Made by a program: the position numbers and the translations under genes
The notes under the pieces: generated by a model
What the model was told of the DNA's origin: nothing
Seen by the model: the letters and a program-made list of their open reading frames with translations, nothing else
Databases searched by the model: none
Source: Hyphomicrobiales bacterium
GTDB taxonomy: Bacteria; Pseudomonadota; Alphaproteobacteria; Rhizobiales; Beijerinckiaceae
DNA: 64,000 bases
Direction: 5' to 3'
Assembly: GCA_900470095.1 (NCBI GenBank)
Contig: UBZM01000016.1
Span: 283,267-347,266 of the forward strand
Shown here: positions 9,981 through 19,202 of the stretch, piece by piece
Position numbering within the stretch: the stretch's first letter is position 1
Layout: the number at the start of each line of letters is the position of its first letter

Positions 9981-11309
9981 ATGGACGCCGTCTCCGTCAC
10001 CCGAAGGGCAGAAGCCACCAAACCTGCGCCGATCGTTTCTGCAAGGCAGGTCTGCCAGACCTACGACAAGGGCGCCTCGGGCTCGCTCGTCGTGCTCGAC
10101 AACATCGACATCGAGCTGAGGCCGGCCGAGATCGTCGGCCTGCTCGGCCGCTCCGGTTCCGGCAAGTCGACCTTGCTGCGCGCCATCGCCGGCTTGATCA
10201 GGCCCAGCGGCGGCACGATCACCTTCGAGGGCGAACCCGTGACGGGGCCGAACTCGGGCGTGGCCGTCGTCTTCCAGAGTTTTGCCTTGTTTCCCTGGCT
10301 GACCGTGCTGGAAAATGTCGAGCTCGGACTGGAAGCGCAGGGGGTCCTACCCGTAGAGCGGCGCAAGCGCGCACTCGCAGCCATCGACCTGATCGGCCTC
10401 GACGGCTTCGAGAGCGCCTATCCCAAGGAACTCTCCGGCGGCATGCGCCAGCGCGTCGGTCTCGCGCGTGCTCTGGTTGTGCACCCCAAGGTGCTGCTGA
10501 TGGACGAACCGTTCTCGGCGCTCGACGTGTTGACCGCCGAGACATTGCGCACCGACCTTCTGGACCTCTGGTGCGAAGGGCGCATGCCGATCGAAGCGAT
10601 CCTGATGGTGACCCACAACATCGAGGAAGCGGTGCTGATGTGTGACCGCATCCTGATCTTCGGGTCCAATCCCGGCCGGGTGATCGCCGAGATCCGGGTC
10701 GACATGCCCCAGCCGCGTGATCGACTCGCGCCTGAGTTCCGCGTGCTGGTCGAGGACATCTATGCACGGATGACGGCAAGAACCGCTCCGGTGCATGAGG
10801 GCTTCTTCCCGGGCTCCGGCATAGCGATGTCGCTGCCACGCGTCTCGACCAACCTGATGGCCGGCCTGATCGAGGCGATCGCCGCCGAACCCTACAAGGG
10901 CGAGGCCGACCTGCCGCCCTTGGCAGCCGGGCTCCACCTTGAAATCGACGACCTGTTCCCCGTGGCGGAGACGCTCCAGCTCCTGCGCTTCGCCGATCTG
11001 GAGGGCGGCGACATCAAGTTGACGGCGCCAGGCCTGCGCTTCGCCGGCAGCAATGTCGACGAGCGCAAACATCTCTTCGCACAGCAGCTCGCGACCTACG
11101 TCCCGCTCGCCACCCACATCCGGCGCGTGCTCGATGAGCGTCCCACCCACAAGGCCCCGGCGGCCCGCTTTCGCGATGAGCTCGAGGATCACATGTCGGA
11201 GGACTATGCCGTCACGACCTTGAAGGCGGTCACGAACTGGGCCCGTTACGGCGAGTACTTCGCCTATGACGAAATTGCGGATCTGTTCACCCTCGAAAAT
11301 CCGAGTTGA
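9981..11309 (+). CDS. ABC transporter ATPase with C-terminal AAA-associated domain
   Basis: The 442-residue protein is the motor for the upstream duplicated permease. Walker A is GRSGSGKST (residues 56-64), the signature is LSGGMRQRVGLARAL (from about residue 151), and Walker B is VLLMDEPFSALD (about 171-182). It is closest to the NitT/TauT (SsuB/TauB-like) ATPases. Residues about 290-430 form an extra C-terminal domain of the kind annotated as AAA-associated C-terminal in this transporter class, probably regulatory. The ATG has GGAGG 7-11 bases upstream. The pair 8196-11309 forms one operon. Substrate and regulation are not evident. Confidence 0.92.
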   Translation: MDAVSVTRRAEATKPAPIVSARQVCQTYDKGASGSLVVLDNIDIELRPAEIVGLLGRSGSGKSTLLRAIAGLIRPSGGTITFEGEPVTGPNSGVAVVFQSFALFPWLTVLENVELGLEAQGVLPVERRKRALAAIDLIGLDGFESAYPKELSGGMRQRVGLARALVVHPKVLLMDEPFSALDVLTAETLRTDLLDLWCEGRMPIEAILMVTHNIEEAVLMCDRILIFGSNPGRVIAEIRVDMPQPRDRLAPEFRVLVEDIYARMTARTAPVHEGFFPGSGIAMSLPRVSTNLMAGLIEAIAAEPYKGEADLPPLAAGLHLEIDDLFPVAETLQLLRFADLEGGDIKLTAPGLRFAGSNVDERKHLFAQQLATYVPLATHIRRVLDERPTHKAPAARFRDELEDHMSEDYAVTTLKAVTNWARYGEYFAYDEIADLFTLENPS

Positions 11310-11591
11310 ACTGGGCGTGGTGCCGAGGCGACGGCGTAGACGCGTGGGTTAGCCGCCAATGCTGGTCAGATTTTTGGTCAGTACCGGTTGTTCCTGCCAG
11401 TTGTGACCCTTCTGCTGCGGGCCTCCGAATGGCAGCTCGGCGCGATCTCCAGGCTCCATCGTCTCGGAGTCCTGCCGCCGAGGCTGACCCGTTGGCTCCT
11501 GCAGCGATCGGGGCGTCCCGAACGATGCGGCCTGGCGCTGATGCGCAGCAGGCGGCGACGGCAATTTTGACCTCAAGCCAAGACAGCAGCC

Positions 11592-12293
11592 ATGGCGATC
11601 GGATTTGAGCAAGCGGCGGTCAATCTCGGGACGGCCTTTACGCTGGGCGCCGTCATCGGCTTCGAGCGGCAATGGCGGCAGCGGCTTGCGGGCCTACGCA
11701 CCAACACGCTCGTGGCCCTGGGAGCAGCCATCTTCGTGATGTTCGCGAGCCTCGTTCCGGGCGATGCGAGCCCGACGCGGGTGGCCGCCCAGGTCGTCTC
11801 GGGGATCGGCTTCCTCGGCGCCGGCGTCATCTTCAAGGAGGGGCTCAACGTCCGTGGCCTCAACACGGCCGCAACCCTATGGTGCTCGGCCGCGGTCGGG
11901 CTCGTCGCCGGCGCCGGCTTCCCGCTCCATGCACTGCTTGCGACAAGCTTCGTCATCCTGGTCAATCTCGCCCTGCGCCCGCTGATCCGTCTGATCGCCC
12001 GCCAGTCGATCGAAATGACGGAACTCGTCGTGTGCTACACCGTGACCGCGGTCTGCCGGTGCGAAGGCGAGGCCCATGTCCGGGCGCTGATGCTCCAGGG
12101 CCTCGGCTCGGCCCGGCTGCATCTCCACCAGCTCGACAGCAGCAATATCGAGGATACCGATCGGGTCGAGGTGGCAGCGACCGTGACGGCAGATCATCGC
12201 GAGGATGCCGCCCTGGAGCAGATCGTCGGCCGCCTGAGCCTGGAACCGGTCGTGACCGCAGCACGCTGGCGGGCGGAGGCGATGGTGGAATGA
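11592..12293 (+). CDS. MgtC/SapB family membrane protein
   Basis: This 233-residue protein carries the MgtC signature in its N-terminal 130 residues: FTLGAVIGFERQWRQRLAGLRTNTLVALGAA and VVSGIGFLGAGVIFKEG, with four to five predicted membrane helices. A soluble C-terminal portion (about 140-233), ACT-like in this family, follows. MgtC proteins modulate F-type ATP synthase and Mg2+ or acid tolerance in several pathogens; the family also occurs in free-living bacteria. A two-component pair follows 91 bases downstream. That association is suggestive only. Confidence 0.9.
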   Translation: MAIGFEQAAVNLGTAFTLGAVIGFERQWRQRLAGLRTNTLVALGAAIFVMFASLVPGDASPTRVAAQVVSGIGFLGAGVIFKEGLNVRGLNTAATLWCSAAVGLVAGAGFPLHALLATSFVILVNLALRPLIRLIARQSIEMTELVVCYTVTAVCRCEGEAHVRALMLQGLGSARLHLHQLDSSNIEDTDRVEVAATVTADHREDAALEQIVGRLSLEPVVTAARWRAEAMVE

Positions 12294-12384
12294 CATCCCG
12301 CCGCGAGCCGCTGGACAAAGCACCGGGACAGGCTGTCTTCTCGGTCATGCCCGCTGGTGAAGGCTGGTTTGCGGGAGACGGCGC

Positions 12385-13449
12385 ATGATGCTCAATCGGG
12401 AGCGTTTCCAAATCGAGACGCCCCTGCTCTGGCCGGGCCTCCTCGTACTTGCGGCCGCAATCTTCGTTGCCGACACGGTCACCAACCTGGAGATCGCCGT
12501 CGCCGTCCTCTATGTCGCCGTGGTCCTGATTTCCGTCAGGTCCGGCCGGCAAGGCGCGGTGGTCCTCGTCGGTGCGGGCTGCGCAGCTCTCACGGTGCTG
12601 AGCTACCTCCTGACCCCTCGGGGCGCGCTTGAATCGGGGCTCGTCAATTGCGCCTTGAGCCTGCTGGCCATCGGCTCCGCGACCTATCTCGCGACCAGGA
12701 TCCGGGCGGCCGAAGCACGGGCGAGGCAGGCGCAGGATGATCTCGCGCATATGTCGCGGGTCACGACCATGGGAGAGTTGACCGCCTCGATCGCCCATGA
12801 GGTGAGCCAGCCGCTCGCGGGCATCGTCGCCAACGCTCATGCCGCCATTCGTTGGCTCGCGGCATCGCCACCCAACCCGGATGAGGCGCAGCGTGCGCTC
12901 AGCCGGGTCGTCGCGGATGCCGATCGCGCCGGCGACGTGATCGGCCGAGTGCGCCGGCTCGTGACAAAGGCGCCGCCGTCGCGCGACAGGGTCGATCTGA
13001 TCGAGCTGATCGAAGAGGCGCTGCTGTTGGCGCGCAGCGAAATCCGCAGGAACCACGTCGTGCTGCGCACCGACTTCGGGACCGATCTCTCCTCGCCGCT
13101 GGGGGACCGGGTCCAACTGCAACAGGTCGTCCTGAACTTCGTCGTCAATGCTGCCGAGGCAATGGGTAGCCTGGAGACCGGGCCGCGGGACATGCTCGTC
13201 AGCGCCGCCGCGGGCGACGGCAAGATCACGGTGAGCGTCCGCGATACGGGGATCAGCCTCGCTCCTGCCGCGATCGACCAGGTCTTCGAGGCCTTCTACA
13301 CCACGAAGCCAGGTGGCATGGGAATGGGCTTGGCGATCAGCCGCTCAATCGTCGAGGCCCATGGCGGCGCGATCTACGCGGCCGTCAATCATCCGCGCGG
13401 CATGGTGTTCGGCTTCACACTGCCGGTACCACGCGAGCGCGACGAGTGA
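12385..13449 (+). CDS. Membrane-bound sensor histidine kinase, FixL/DctB-like
   Basis: The 354-residue kinase has three to four N-terminal hydrophobic segments (residues about 15-30, 38-52, 58-75, 88-103), no recognisable periplasmic sensor, and then a HisKA/HATPase core. The phosphoacceptor His138 lies in ASIAHEVSQPLAGI, the N-box is QVVLNFVVNAAEAM (about 243-256), and the G2 box is GMGMGLAISRSIVEAHGG (about 312-329). The G1 box reads DTGISL, where most kinases have DTGxGL. An in-frame ATG at 12388 could also be the start. The response regulator starts within 6 bases of the stop, so the two are a cognate pair. Confidence 0.92.
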   Translation: MMLNRERFQIETPLLWPGLLVLAAAIFVADTVTNLEIAVAVLYVAVVLISVRSGRQGAVVLVGAGCAALTVLSYLLTPRGALESGLVNCALSLLAIGSATYLATRIRAAEARARQAQDDLAHMSRVTTMGELTASIAHEVSQPLAGIVANAHAAIRWLAASPPNPDEAQRALSRVVADADRAGDVIGRVRRLVTKAPPSRDRVDLIELIEEALLLARSEIRRNHVVLRTDFGTDLSSPLGDRVQLQQVVLNFVVNAAEAMGSLETGPRDMLVSAAAGDGKITVSVRDTGISLAPAAIDQVFEAFYTTKPGGMGMGLAISRSIVEAHGGAIYAAVNHPRGMVFGFTLPVPRERDE

Positions 13450-13454
13450 GAGCG

Positions 13455-14078
13455 ATGACGCAAGAGGCGCCAACCGTCTTCGTGGTCGACGACGACCCAT
13501 CCGTGCGAGATGGATTGGACAGCTTGTTCCGCTCGATCGGCTATGCCGTATCGTGCTTCGCCTCCGTCCATGAGTTTGCGCTGCTCCGACGCCCCGACGA
13601 ACCGTCCTGCCTCGTCCTTGACGTCAGAATGCCTGGGCCCAGCGGCATGGATTTCCAGGCGGAACTCCTGGCGATCCGCGACCCTTTGCCAATCGTCTTC
13701 CTGACCGGCCATGGCGACGTGCCCATGGCGGTTCGGGCCATGAAGGCCGGAGCCGTGGAGTTCCTGCTGAAGCCCTTCCGCGAACAGGATCTCCTCGATG
13801 CCGTCCGCGCCGCCATCGATCGCGATCGCGTCCGGCGCCAGGATGACGCGGCGACGGCGGATATCAAGGCGGGTTACGCAACACTTTCGGCGCGCGAGAG
13901 AGAGGTCATGGCCCTTGTCGTCGCGGGGCGCCTCAACAAACAGATCGCGGCGGAGCTCAACTTGAGCGAGATCACGGTCAAAGTTCACCGCGGTCAGGCC
14001 ATGCGCAAAATGGGAGCATCGACGCTCGCAGATTTGATCAGAATGGCCGATCGCTTGGCGAGGCCTGCAACACGCTAG
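13455..14078 (+). CDS. FixJ/NarL-type response regulator
   Basis: The 207-residue product has a receiver domain (residues 1-120) and a LuxR-type helix-turn-helix (about 140-200). Acidic residues VVDDDP (11-14), the phosphorylated Asp56 in LDVRMPG, LTGHGD and the conserved Lys in LLKPF are all present. The HTH contains LSAREREVMALVVAGRLNK and LNLSEITVKVHRGQ, closest to FixJ. ATG 13455 is preferred; a GTG at 13446 overlapping the kinase stop is the alternative. It is phosphorylated by the kinase upstream and activates or represses unknown targets, perhaps including the flanking mgtC-like gene. Confidence 0.93.
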   Translation: MTQEAPTVFVVDDDPSVRDGLDSLFRSIGYAVSCFASVHEFALLRRPDEPSCLVLDVRMPGPSGMDFQAELLAIRDPLPIVFLTGHGDVPMAVRAMKAGAVEFLLKPFREQDLLDAVRAAIDRDRVRRQDDAATADIKAGYATLSAREREVMALVVAGRLNKQIAAELNLSEITVKVHRGQAMRKMGASTLADLIRMADRLARPATR

Positions 14079-14293
14079 GGCCTGGGATCCTCGCAGTGGA
14101 CGCGAGAGCGGCCTGACGGAACGACCCTGACCGCATCACTGCCAGTCTCGCGGCGGTCCGGGTCAGACAAATCAGTCGCCACGCTTCCGTCGATAAACCT
14201 GTTGCCGGGTTGCAACCCAAGAAAGCCAATACCGAGAAGGCCCAGCAAAACCATATCCCCGGCCACGGCGTGGTTCGAAACTCTGTTCGGGGA

Positions 14294-14369
14294 TGGTGGG
14301 CCGGGCCGGATTCGAACCGGCACCGGCGCTGTTATGAGCAGCGAGCTCTAACCGTTGAGCTACCGGCCC
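14294..14369 (-). tRNA. tRNA with CAT anticodon: probably tRNA-Ile2 (lysidine), possibly elongator tRNA-Met
   Basis: On the minus strand the 76-nt sequence folds as a cloverleaf: acceptor GGGCCGG paired with CCGGCCC, D-arm GGTAGCTCAACGGTTAGAGC, anticodon arm CGCTG-CTCATAA-CAGCG, T-arm with GTTCGAATC, and an encoded CCA end. The anticodon is CAT. Acceptor pairs 4-69 and 5-68 are both C-G. From the known TilS rules this favours tRNA-Ile2 over elongator Met, which has U4-A69 in E. coli. It is not the initiator, because the anticodon stem lacks three consecutive G-C pairs. Confidence 0.93.
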
Positions 14370-14434
14370 ACTCTTCGCCTAACACCCTCGCCTTCTGTCC
14401 CGCAAGACCCCAGCGCAGCCCGCAAACTGAAACA

Positions 14435-14460
14435 GCCCCGCTGCGTCTCGCGAGCGGGGC
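14435..14460 (-). terminator. Probable terminator of the chemotaxis receptor gene
   Basis: On the minus strand an 8-bp GC-rich stem (GCCCCGCT/AGCGGGGC) with a 10-nt loop is followed by TGTTTCAG. It lies 31 bases after the receptor stop codon and before the tRNA. The short T-run makes it a modest rho-independent candidate. Confidence 0.55.
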
Positions 14461-14490
14461 CGTTGCCAGGGTAGATGAAGGGTGAAGCGC

Positions 14491-16896
14491 TCAGGCCGCC
14501 CGGGCGACCGACATCCCGCCGTGCCCGGCGACGTGCCCCTCGCGGAACTGGAAGCGCCCGATATGCTCGGTCAGCGCGCGGGTCTGCTCATCCGTCAGCG
14601 CGAGCGCGGCATTCGTCTCCTCGACCAGCGCAGCATTCTGATGCGCCATCGTTCCGATGCCGTCGATCTCGTTGTTGATGGCGGAAACGTCGCTTGCCTG
14701 GCTCCGCGCCGTTTGCGAGATGCCGTTCATCAGTCCGGAGAGATCGTTGACCGAAGACACGATGCTCTCGAACATCGCCGAGGTCTCCTCGACGAGGCCG
14801 ACACCGACCGCGACATCGCCATGTGCGGCCTCGACCAGACGCTTGACGTCGTTCGAGGCATCCGCCGAACGCTTGGCGAGACTGCGCACCTCAGCCGCGA
14901 CCACCGCGAAACCACGGCCGCTATCGCCGGCGCGCGCGGCCTCCACTGCCGCATTGAGCGCCAGCAGGTTGGTCTGGAAAGCGATCTCGTCGATCATCGA
15001 GATGACCTCCGAGATCTTGTCGGACGAGGCGCGGATGCGACGCATCGCATCCAATGCCGAGGCGACGACTTTTTCGCCCTGCTGGGCACGCTGCTCGGCA
15101 CTCTCGGCCATGCCCATGGCCTGCGAGGCTTCGTCAGCCGTCTTCTTCACGGTGCCCGCGAAGGCGCCGAGCTGATTGGTCGCCATCGAGACAGCGTTGC
15201 TTTCCTCCGTCGTACGCTCGGCGAGGTCGGTGACACCATCGAGAATCTCGCTGGTCGCACTGCGCACGGCCGAAACCGTATCCGAAAGACGCGCGAGCGT
15301 GCTTTCGAACTCTTCGGCGAGGCCGTTGGCGCCGTCCTTGAGCTCGGCGAAGGCGCCGTGATAGCTGCCCTCGACCCTGGTCGAGAGCTGGCCGGCCGAC
15401 AGTTCAGCCAGCACTTCGCAGGTCTCCGAGAGCCCGGCCTGTACGGTTTCGAGCAGGGCGTTGACGGAACCGGCAAGCGCATTGAGTTCGGCATCAGCGA
15501 AGCTTGCCGAGACCCGGCGGCTGAAGTCGCCGGCGGCTGCGGCTTCGACCACCTGGCCGAAGGCTTCGCCCAACTCCTGCATCATCTCACGACGGCGCTG
15601 CTGCGCCAGGGCCTCGTCCTCGATCTTCGCAGCTTCGGCGGCTCGCAGCGCCAAGGCGTTGTCGCGGAACAGCAGCACGCTGCGCGCAATGTCCGAGATC
15701 TCGTCATTGCCCTTCGTCTCGACCGTTGCGTCCAGCTTTCCGTCGGCAATGGCACGGGTCGCCGTCCACAGCTTGTTGAGACGGCCGACGATCATCGGAC
15801 GGACATAGAAAAGCGAGAGCGCCAGCGCGACGAGCAGCGAGCCGAGACCGATTGCGCCGAGCCACCACTTGCTGTCCTCGATCAGGTTGCCGGTCGACGT
15901 GCCCGCCGAATGCGCCTCGTCACGGGCCGCCTTAACCAGCGTCTCGACCTCGCGGCGCACCACTTCAGCTGCACGGCTGAGATCCGACAGGCCGGCACGA
16001 ATAGCCCCCTGAGTCACGATGTCGCGGTCGCGCACATCGAACAGACCGCTGCTGCCTTCGGCAACGTTCAGGATCGCATTGACCGAGCGCACCCGCCCCT
16101 GGTTTGGTACGATCTTCTCAGCTTCGGCGAGGCCGGAGCGGACGAGCTTGGCAATCGCCTGGAAGCGTTCGCGCGCGGTTCCAAGCTGCGAGCTGTCGCT
16201 GATCTGGGCGATCTCGCGCAGGATGCCGCCGAGCTCGCTGACATCGGCCTGCAGGCTTCTGGCCAGGTCGAAGGCCGTGAAGTCGCGGCCGGCGAGGGAT
16301 TTCAGCGCCGAGGTCAGCTCGTCGCCCGACAGATTGGCCGCATTCTCGATGCCATAGGCGAGATTGAACTTCGCCTCCTCGGCCTCGGTGCCGACGGCCC
16401 TGACGAAGTCCTCCCGAGCCTTGCCCAGGGTCTCGACCGCAATCTGCGCCTCGCTGGAGTTGCGCAACCGCTGCCCCGTCAGGTCGTTGAGATCGTTGAT
16501 CTGCCGCGAGAGCTCATCGATCGCCTTCTGGGCCTTTGCCTTGTCCTGCCCGCGATCGGAGATCTTGCGCAGCAGCTCGAACTGCTTGGCTTCAATGAGA
16601 TCGAGCTCCCCCGTCAGCTCGGACCGCTCCTTGGCATTCTGGACTTCACTGAAGCGTGCGGCGAGTGCCGTGGATTTCGTCGCTGCCTGCGAGAGCTCGA
16701 GCGCCAGTTCGACCACCGGCATCTTGTTCTCGATCATGTCGTTGACCGTCTGGTTCACCCGGCCATAGGAAAACCAGGCGACCGCGGATGCGACGATCGT
16801 CAATACGGTCAGAATGCCGAGCGCGGCATAGATGCGCGCGGCAATGCCGACGCGCAGCGGCGTACGCTGCCGCGTGGGCTTCTTGACCTTCTTCAT
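14491..16896 (-). CDS. Methyl-accepting chemotaxis protein
   Basis: This 801-residue transducer has a basic N-terminus, TM1 (about 22-44), a long helical periplasmic sensor of about 300 residues, TM2 (about 345-365, [20 protein letters not shown]), a HAMP domain (about 366-420) and a C-terminal coiled-coil signalling domain. The conserved hairpin tip is visible as [21 protein letters not shown]. There is no C-terminal NWETF-like tether for CheR/CheB. It controls CheA activity in response to an unknown ligand. It is encoded alone; no che genes are in the window. Confidence 0.93.
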   Translation of the reverse strand: MKKVKKPTRQRTPLRVGIAARIYAALGILTVLTIVASAVAWFSYGRVNQTVNDMIENKMPVVELALELSQAATKSTALAARFSEVQNAKERSELTGELDLIEAKQFELLRKISDRGQDKAKAQKAIDELSRQINDLNDLTGQRLRNSSEAQIAVETLGKAREDFVRAVGTEAEEAKFNLAYGIENAANLSGDELTSALKSLAGRDFTAFDLARSLQADVSELGGILREIAQISDSSQLGTARERFQAIAKLVRSGLAEAEKIVPNQGRVRSVNAILNVAEGSSGLFDVRDRDIVTQGAIRAGLSDLSRAAEVVRREVETLVKAARDEAHSAGTSTGNLIEDSKWWLGAIGLGSLLVALALSLFYVRPMIVGRLNKLWTATRAIADGKLDATVETKGNDEISDIARSVLLFRDNALALRAAEAAKIEDEALAQQRRREMMQELGEAFGQVVEAAAAGDFSRRVSASFADAELNALAGSVNALLETVQAGLSETCEVLAELSAGQLSTRVEGSYHGAFAELKDGANGLAEEFESTLARLSDTVSAVRSATSEILDGVTDLAERTTEESNAVSMATNQLGAFAGTVKKTADEASQAMGMAESAEQRAQQGEKVVASALDAMRRIRASSDKISEVISMIDEIAFQTNLLALNAAVEAARAGDSGRGFAVVAAEVRSLAKRSADASNDVKRLVEAAHGDVAVGVGLVEETSAMFESIVSSVNDLSGLMNGISQTARSQASDVSAINNEIDGIGTMAHQNAALVEETNAALALTDEQTRALTEHIGRFQFREGHVAGHGGMSVARAA

Positions 16897-17173
16897 AGTC
16901 GTTCTCCGGAATGCATGCAGCGCGCGACGGCGGGGCCTCAGGAAGGAAACCGCGGCGCGGACAGCGGGGCTCGGTACGAGCCTCGTTGAACAGGCATGAA
17001 CAGTTCCCCAGCTCTCTTTAGGTCAGCCCTTAGAGTTAGGCTTCTTGAGCGCTAGGATCGGCGACATGCGCTTAAAAAACGCTTAAGTGAGCGCCCTGTT
17101 CTGAATCGCTCCACGCAGCGGGCGATTCAGCTTCCGTTAACCTCTGCGAAACGGTGGCTCGCGCAGATCCAAC

Positions 17174-18397
17174 TCAGTGCGTCAGCGTCGGTATCTTTGT
17201 CTTGGTAGCGATGGCTTCGGCAAGTTTCTTGACGAGCTGCGTATTGCCTTCGGTCAGCGTGCCTCCCTGAAAAAAACCGGCCCACTTCCTCACCGGCAAC
17301 CAGTTTGTCGTGCCTGAATCGCCGAAGAAGACCAGCATCCTGTTTTCCTGATCCATCTTGACGCTGGAACTCCATTTGTAATTAAGGCCCGGGGCAGCGG
17401 GCGGCGTGCCGGTCCAAGTCCGTGGCATGACATCAGCGGCTGGATAATCGGGATTCTTCAGGGATTGGCCGTGAGATGGCTGATGTGCGTCAGCGTCGGT
17501 CCAGACGGCAATGACGTTGAACGACGCCGTGATCAGCTGGCCTGCGCTCGCTCCGCCGACCACGGTCGCGCCTTTCTTGATCCAGTTCGAATTCATGCCC
17601 TCGTTGACGCATTCAAGGCCTGATTCAGGCAAGTCGCCACCACCGCTGGCCTTTTCAGGCGCGACGAAGTTCGAGAAGAGCGTTGACTGGTCGGGCAGCC
17701 TCCAGAACTCGCCAATTTTCATGGGAGGCCGGTCACCATAGTCCCGAGGGTCCTTCTTGGTGCCGCTATTGCCCCCGAAATCACGGTAGAAGATGGGCTT
17801 CACCCGCATCGACTCAAAGGGATCGATCTTCTTCGCCTTCAGCTCATCGTTCAGATTCTTCTCGAAATTCAAGGCAGCGTTCTTCACCGCGTCGAGCGTG
17901 TTCTGCATGGAGCCCGTCGCGTCGATGCACATCACCAGATCGAGATGGCGCACTTGCGGCCTTGCAATGAGTGCCTTCGCCGTGGTCGCGATCTTGGTCG
18001 AGGATCCTCCGATGAGGTTGCCGAACATCGTCTTGACGTTCGCGCTCGCATCCCCCTTCACCGCCGCCGCCCCGTCGACGATGGCAAAGCTCGAGATGAC
18101 GGCGGTGCCGGGAAAGCCGGGCGGCAGGGCTGCCGTCAGGTAGCGGTTTGCGGCGGCAATCCGCTCGCTATCGCTTTCGTTCAGCTTGGCCGCGGCCAGA
18201 ACCGCCGAGTCGAGTGCGCTTTGCAGGTCGATGCGGGCATTCTGAGCCTGCGAGGTATCGACGAGAACGCCGATGAGCGCGATCAGCGGTACCAGCAGGA
18301 TCGCGAAGATCATGGCAACGGCACCGCGTTCGTCTCCGCGCAGTTGGGACGACAAAACGCTCAGTTTGCGGAGATGAAGAACGACCGAGCGATGCAT
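17174..18397 (-). CDS. TadG-like pilus-assembly/von Willebrand A protein
   Basis: The 407-residue product begins MHRSVVLHLRK, followed by a TadE/TadG-type segment GAVAMIFAILLVPLIALIGVLVD, the single N-terminal membrane helix of minor pseudopilins. A von Willebrand factor A domain follows from about residue 150 (HLDLVMCIDATGSM, a DxTGS-type metal site). ATG 18397 is preferred over an upstream TTG at 18475. In tad loci TadG is a minor envelope component of Flp pili. Here no cpaA-F, tadB/C or flp genes are nearby, so it may serve an unlinked tad locus or have an independent adhesive role. It lacks the usual long C-terminal extension. Confidence 0.8.
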   Translation of the reverse strand: MHRSVVLHLRKLSVLSSQLRGDERGAVAMIFAILLVPLIALIGVLVDTSQAQNARIDLQSALDSAVLAAAKLNESDSERIAAANRYLTAALPPGFPGTAVISSFAIVDGAAAVKGDASANVKTMFGNLIGGSSTKIATTAKALIARPQVRHLDLVMCIDATGSMQNTLDAVKNAALNFEKNLNDELKAKKIDPFESMRVKPIFYRDFGGNSGTKKDPRDYGDRPPMKIGEFWRLPDQSTLFSNFVAPEKASGGGDLPESGLECVNEGMNSNWIKKGATVVGGASAGQLITASFNVIAVWTDADAHQPSHGQSLKNPDYPAADVMPRTWTGTPPAAPGLNYKWSSSVKMDQENRMLVFFGDSGTTNWLPVRKWAGFFQGGTLTEGNTQLVKKLAEAIATKTKIPTLTH

Positions 18398-18536
18398 GGC
18401 GATGGTTGTCCACTGGAGTTTGACCGATGGAAAGAACCATTTGCTTCTGTCACAATCGTTAATGCGTTTCTTCAACCTCTCGGCGCAGTGAAAAATCCTT
18501 TAGCGAGATCGCAGAAATCCAGCAGCGATCTTTCAT

Positions 18537-18947
18537 TCAAGCGCTGGGAAGCGGCGGCACCGGCCGCGGACGGCCCTCCTCGTCGATCGCAACGAAGGTG
18601 AAGGTCGCATCCGTCACCTTCTCATGCAGGGTGGTCCGGAAGCGCTTCGCCCAGGCCTCGACATGGATCTTCATCGAGGTCCGGCCGACGGATTCGACAT
18701 GGGTATAGACGCTGAGGACATCGCCGACCTTGACCGGGCGGATAAAGGTCATGGCTTCGACAGCGATCGTCACCACCCTGCCCTGCGCCCGATCGACACC
18801 GGCGATTCCGCCGGCCGAATCCATCCGAGACATCACCCAACCGCCGAAGATGTCGCCATTGGCATTGGTATCGGCCGGCATGGCGATGGTGCGAACCGTC
18901 AAATCGCCCAATGGCTCCTCATCCGGCTTTAGGCCTGGCTCGATCAT
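18537..18947 (-). CDS. Acyl-CoA thioesterase, YciA/hot-dog family
   Basis: The 136-residue protein has the acyl-CoA hydrolase hot-dog signature: TIAMPADTNANGDIFGGWVMSRMDSAGG, with the catalytic Asp in PADTN, followed by GDVLSVYTHVESVGRTSM. Length and motif match YciA (about 132 aa), which hydrolyses a broad range of acyl-CoAs. ATG 18947 has AAGGAG 6 bases upstream; an upstream in-frame ATG at 18971 is possible. A small membrane ORF overlaps its start in another frame (see 18919-19143). Confidence 0.9.
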   Translation of the reverse strand: MIEPGLKPDEEPLGDLTVRTIAMPADTNANGDIFGGWVMSRMDSAGGIAGVDRAQGRVVTIAVEAMTFIRPVKVGDVLSVYTHVESVGRTSMKIHVEAWAKRFRTTLHEKVTDATFTFVAIDEEGRPRPVPPLPSA

Positions 18948-19143
18948 CTCTGCTCCTTCCCTCTCCGACATCCAGGGAATGGAGCACACGATGCAGCATC
19001 GGCGCCAGCACGAAGCCTGTGGCAATCCCCACGAACAACCCTGAGACGATTGCGCAGGACCCAGCGAAGATCCTTCGGACGTCACGCTTGAAGTAGCGAC
19101 CAGTCCGCTGCCGAAGAGGCTCGCTGCGGCACTGACTGTCCAT
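18919..19143 (-). CDS. Possible small single-helix membrane protein (74 aa)
   Basis: The frame encodes MDSQCRSEPLRQRTG, then a basic segment, then one strongly hydrophobic helix (IFAGSCAIVSGLFVGIATG, continuing FVLAPML) and a hydrophilic tail. This pattern is unlike the Arg/Pro-rich shadows usual in this genome. It overlaps the thioesterase start by 29 bases in another frame, so it could be translated upstream of it. No clear Shine-Dalgarno is visible, no family is recognised, and it may be chance. Confidence 0.35.
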   Translation of the reverse strand: MDSQCRSEPLRQRTGRYFKRDVRRIFAGSCAIVSGLFVGIATGFVLAPMLHRVLHSLDVGEGRSRDDRARPKAG

Positions 19144-19202
19144 GGATCGCAGAGACACCGGTCCTCGCCCCTGCGCTATGATCAGCCGCTCAGGAGGACG
19201 CC

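Noticed and set aside
9065..10645. 526-codon plus-strand frame overlapping the permease and ATPase genes
   Set aside because: Another-frame shadow of two well-supported ABC genes; composition is Arg/Pro-rich.
14482..16989. 835-codon plus-strand frame opposite the chemotaxis receptor
   Set aside because: It is the antisense shadow of a clear methyl-accepting chemotaxis protein. The translation is rich in Arg, His and Asp with no domain order.
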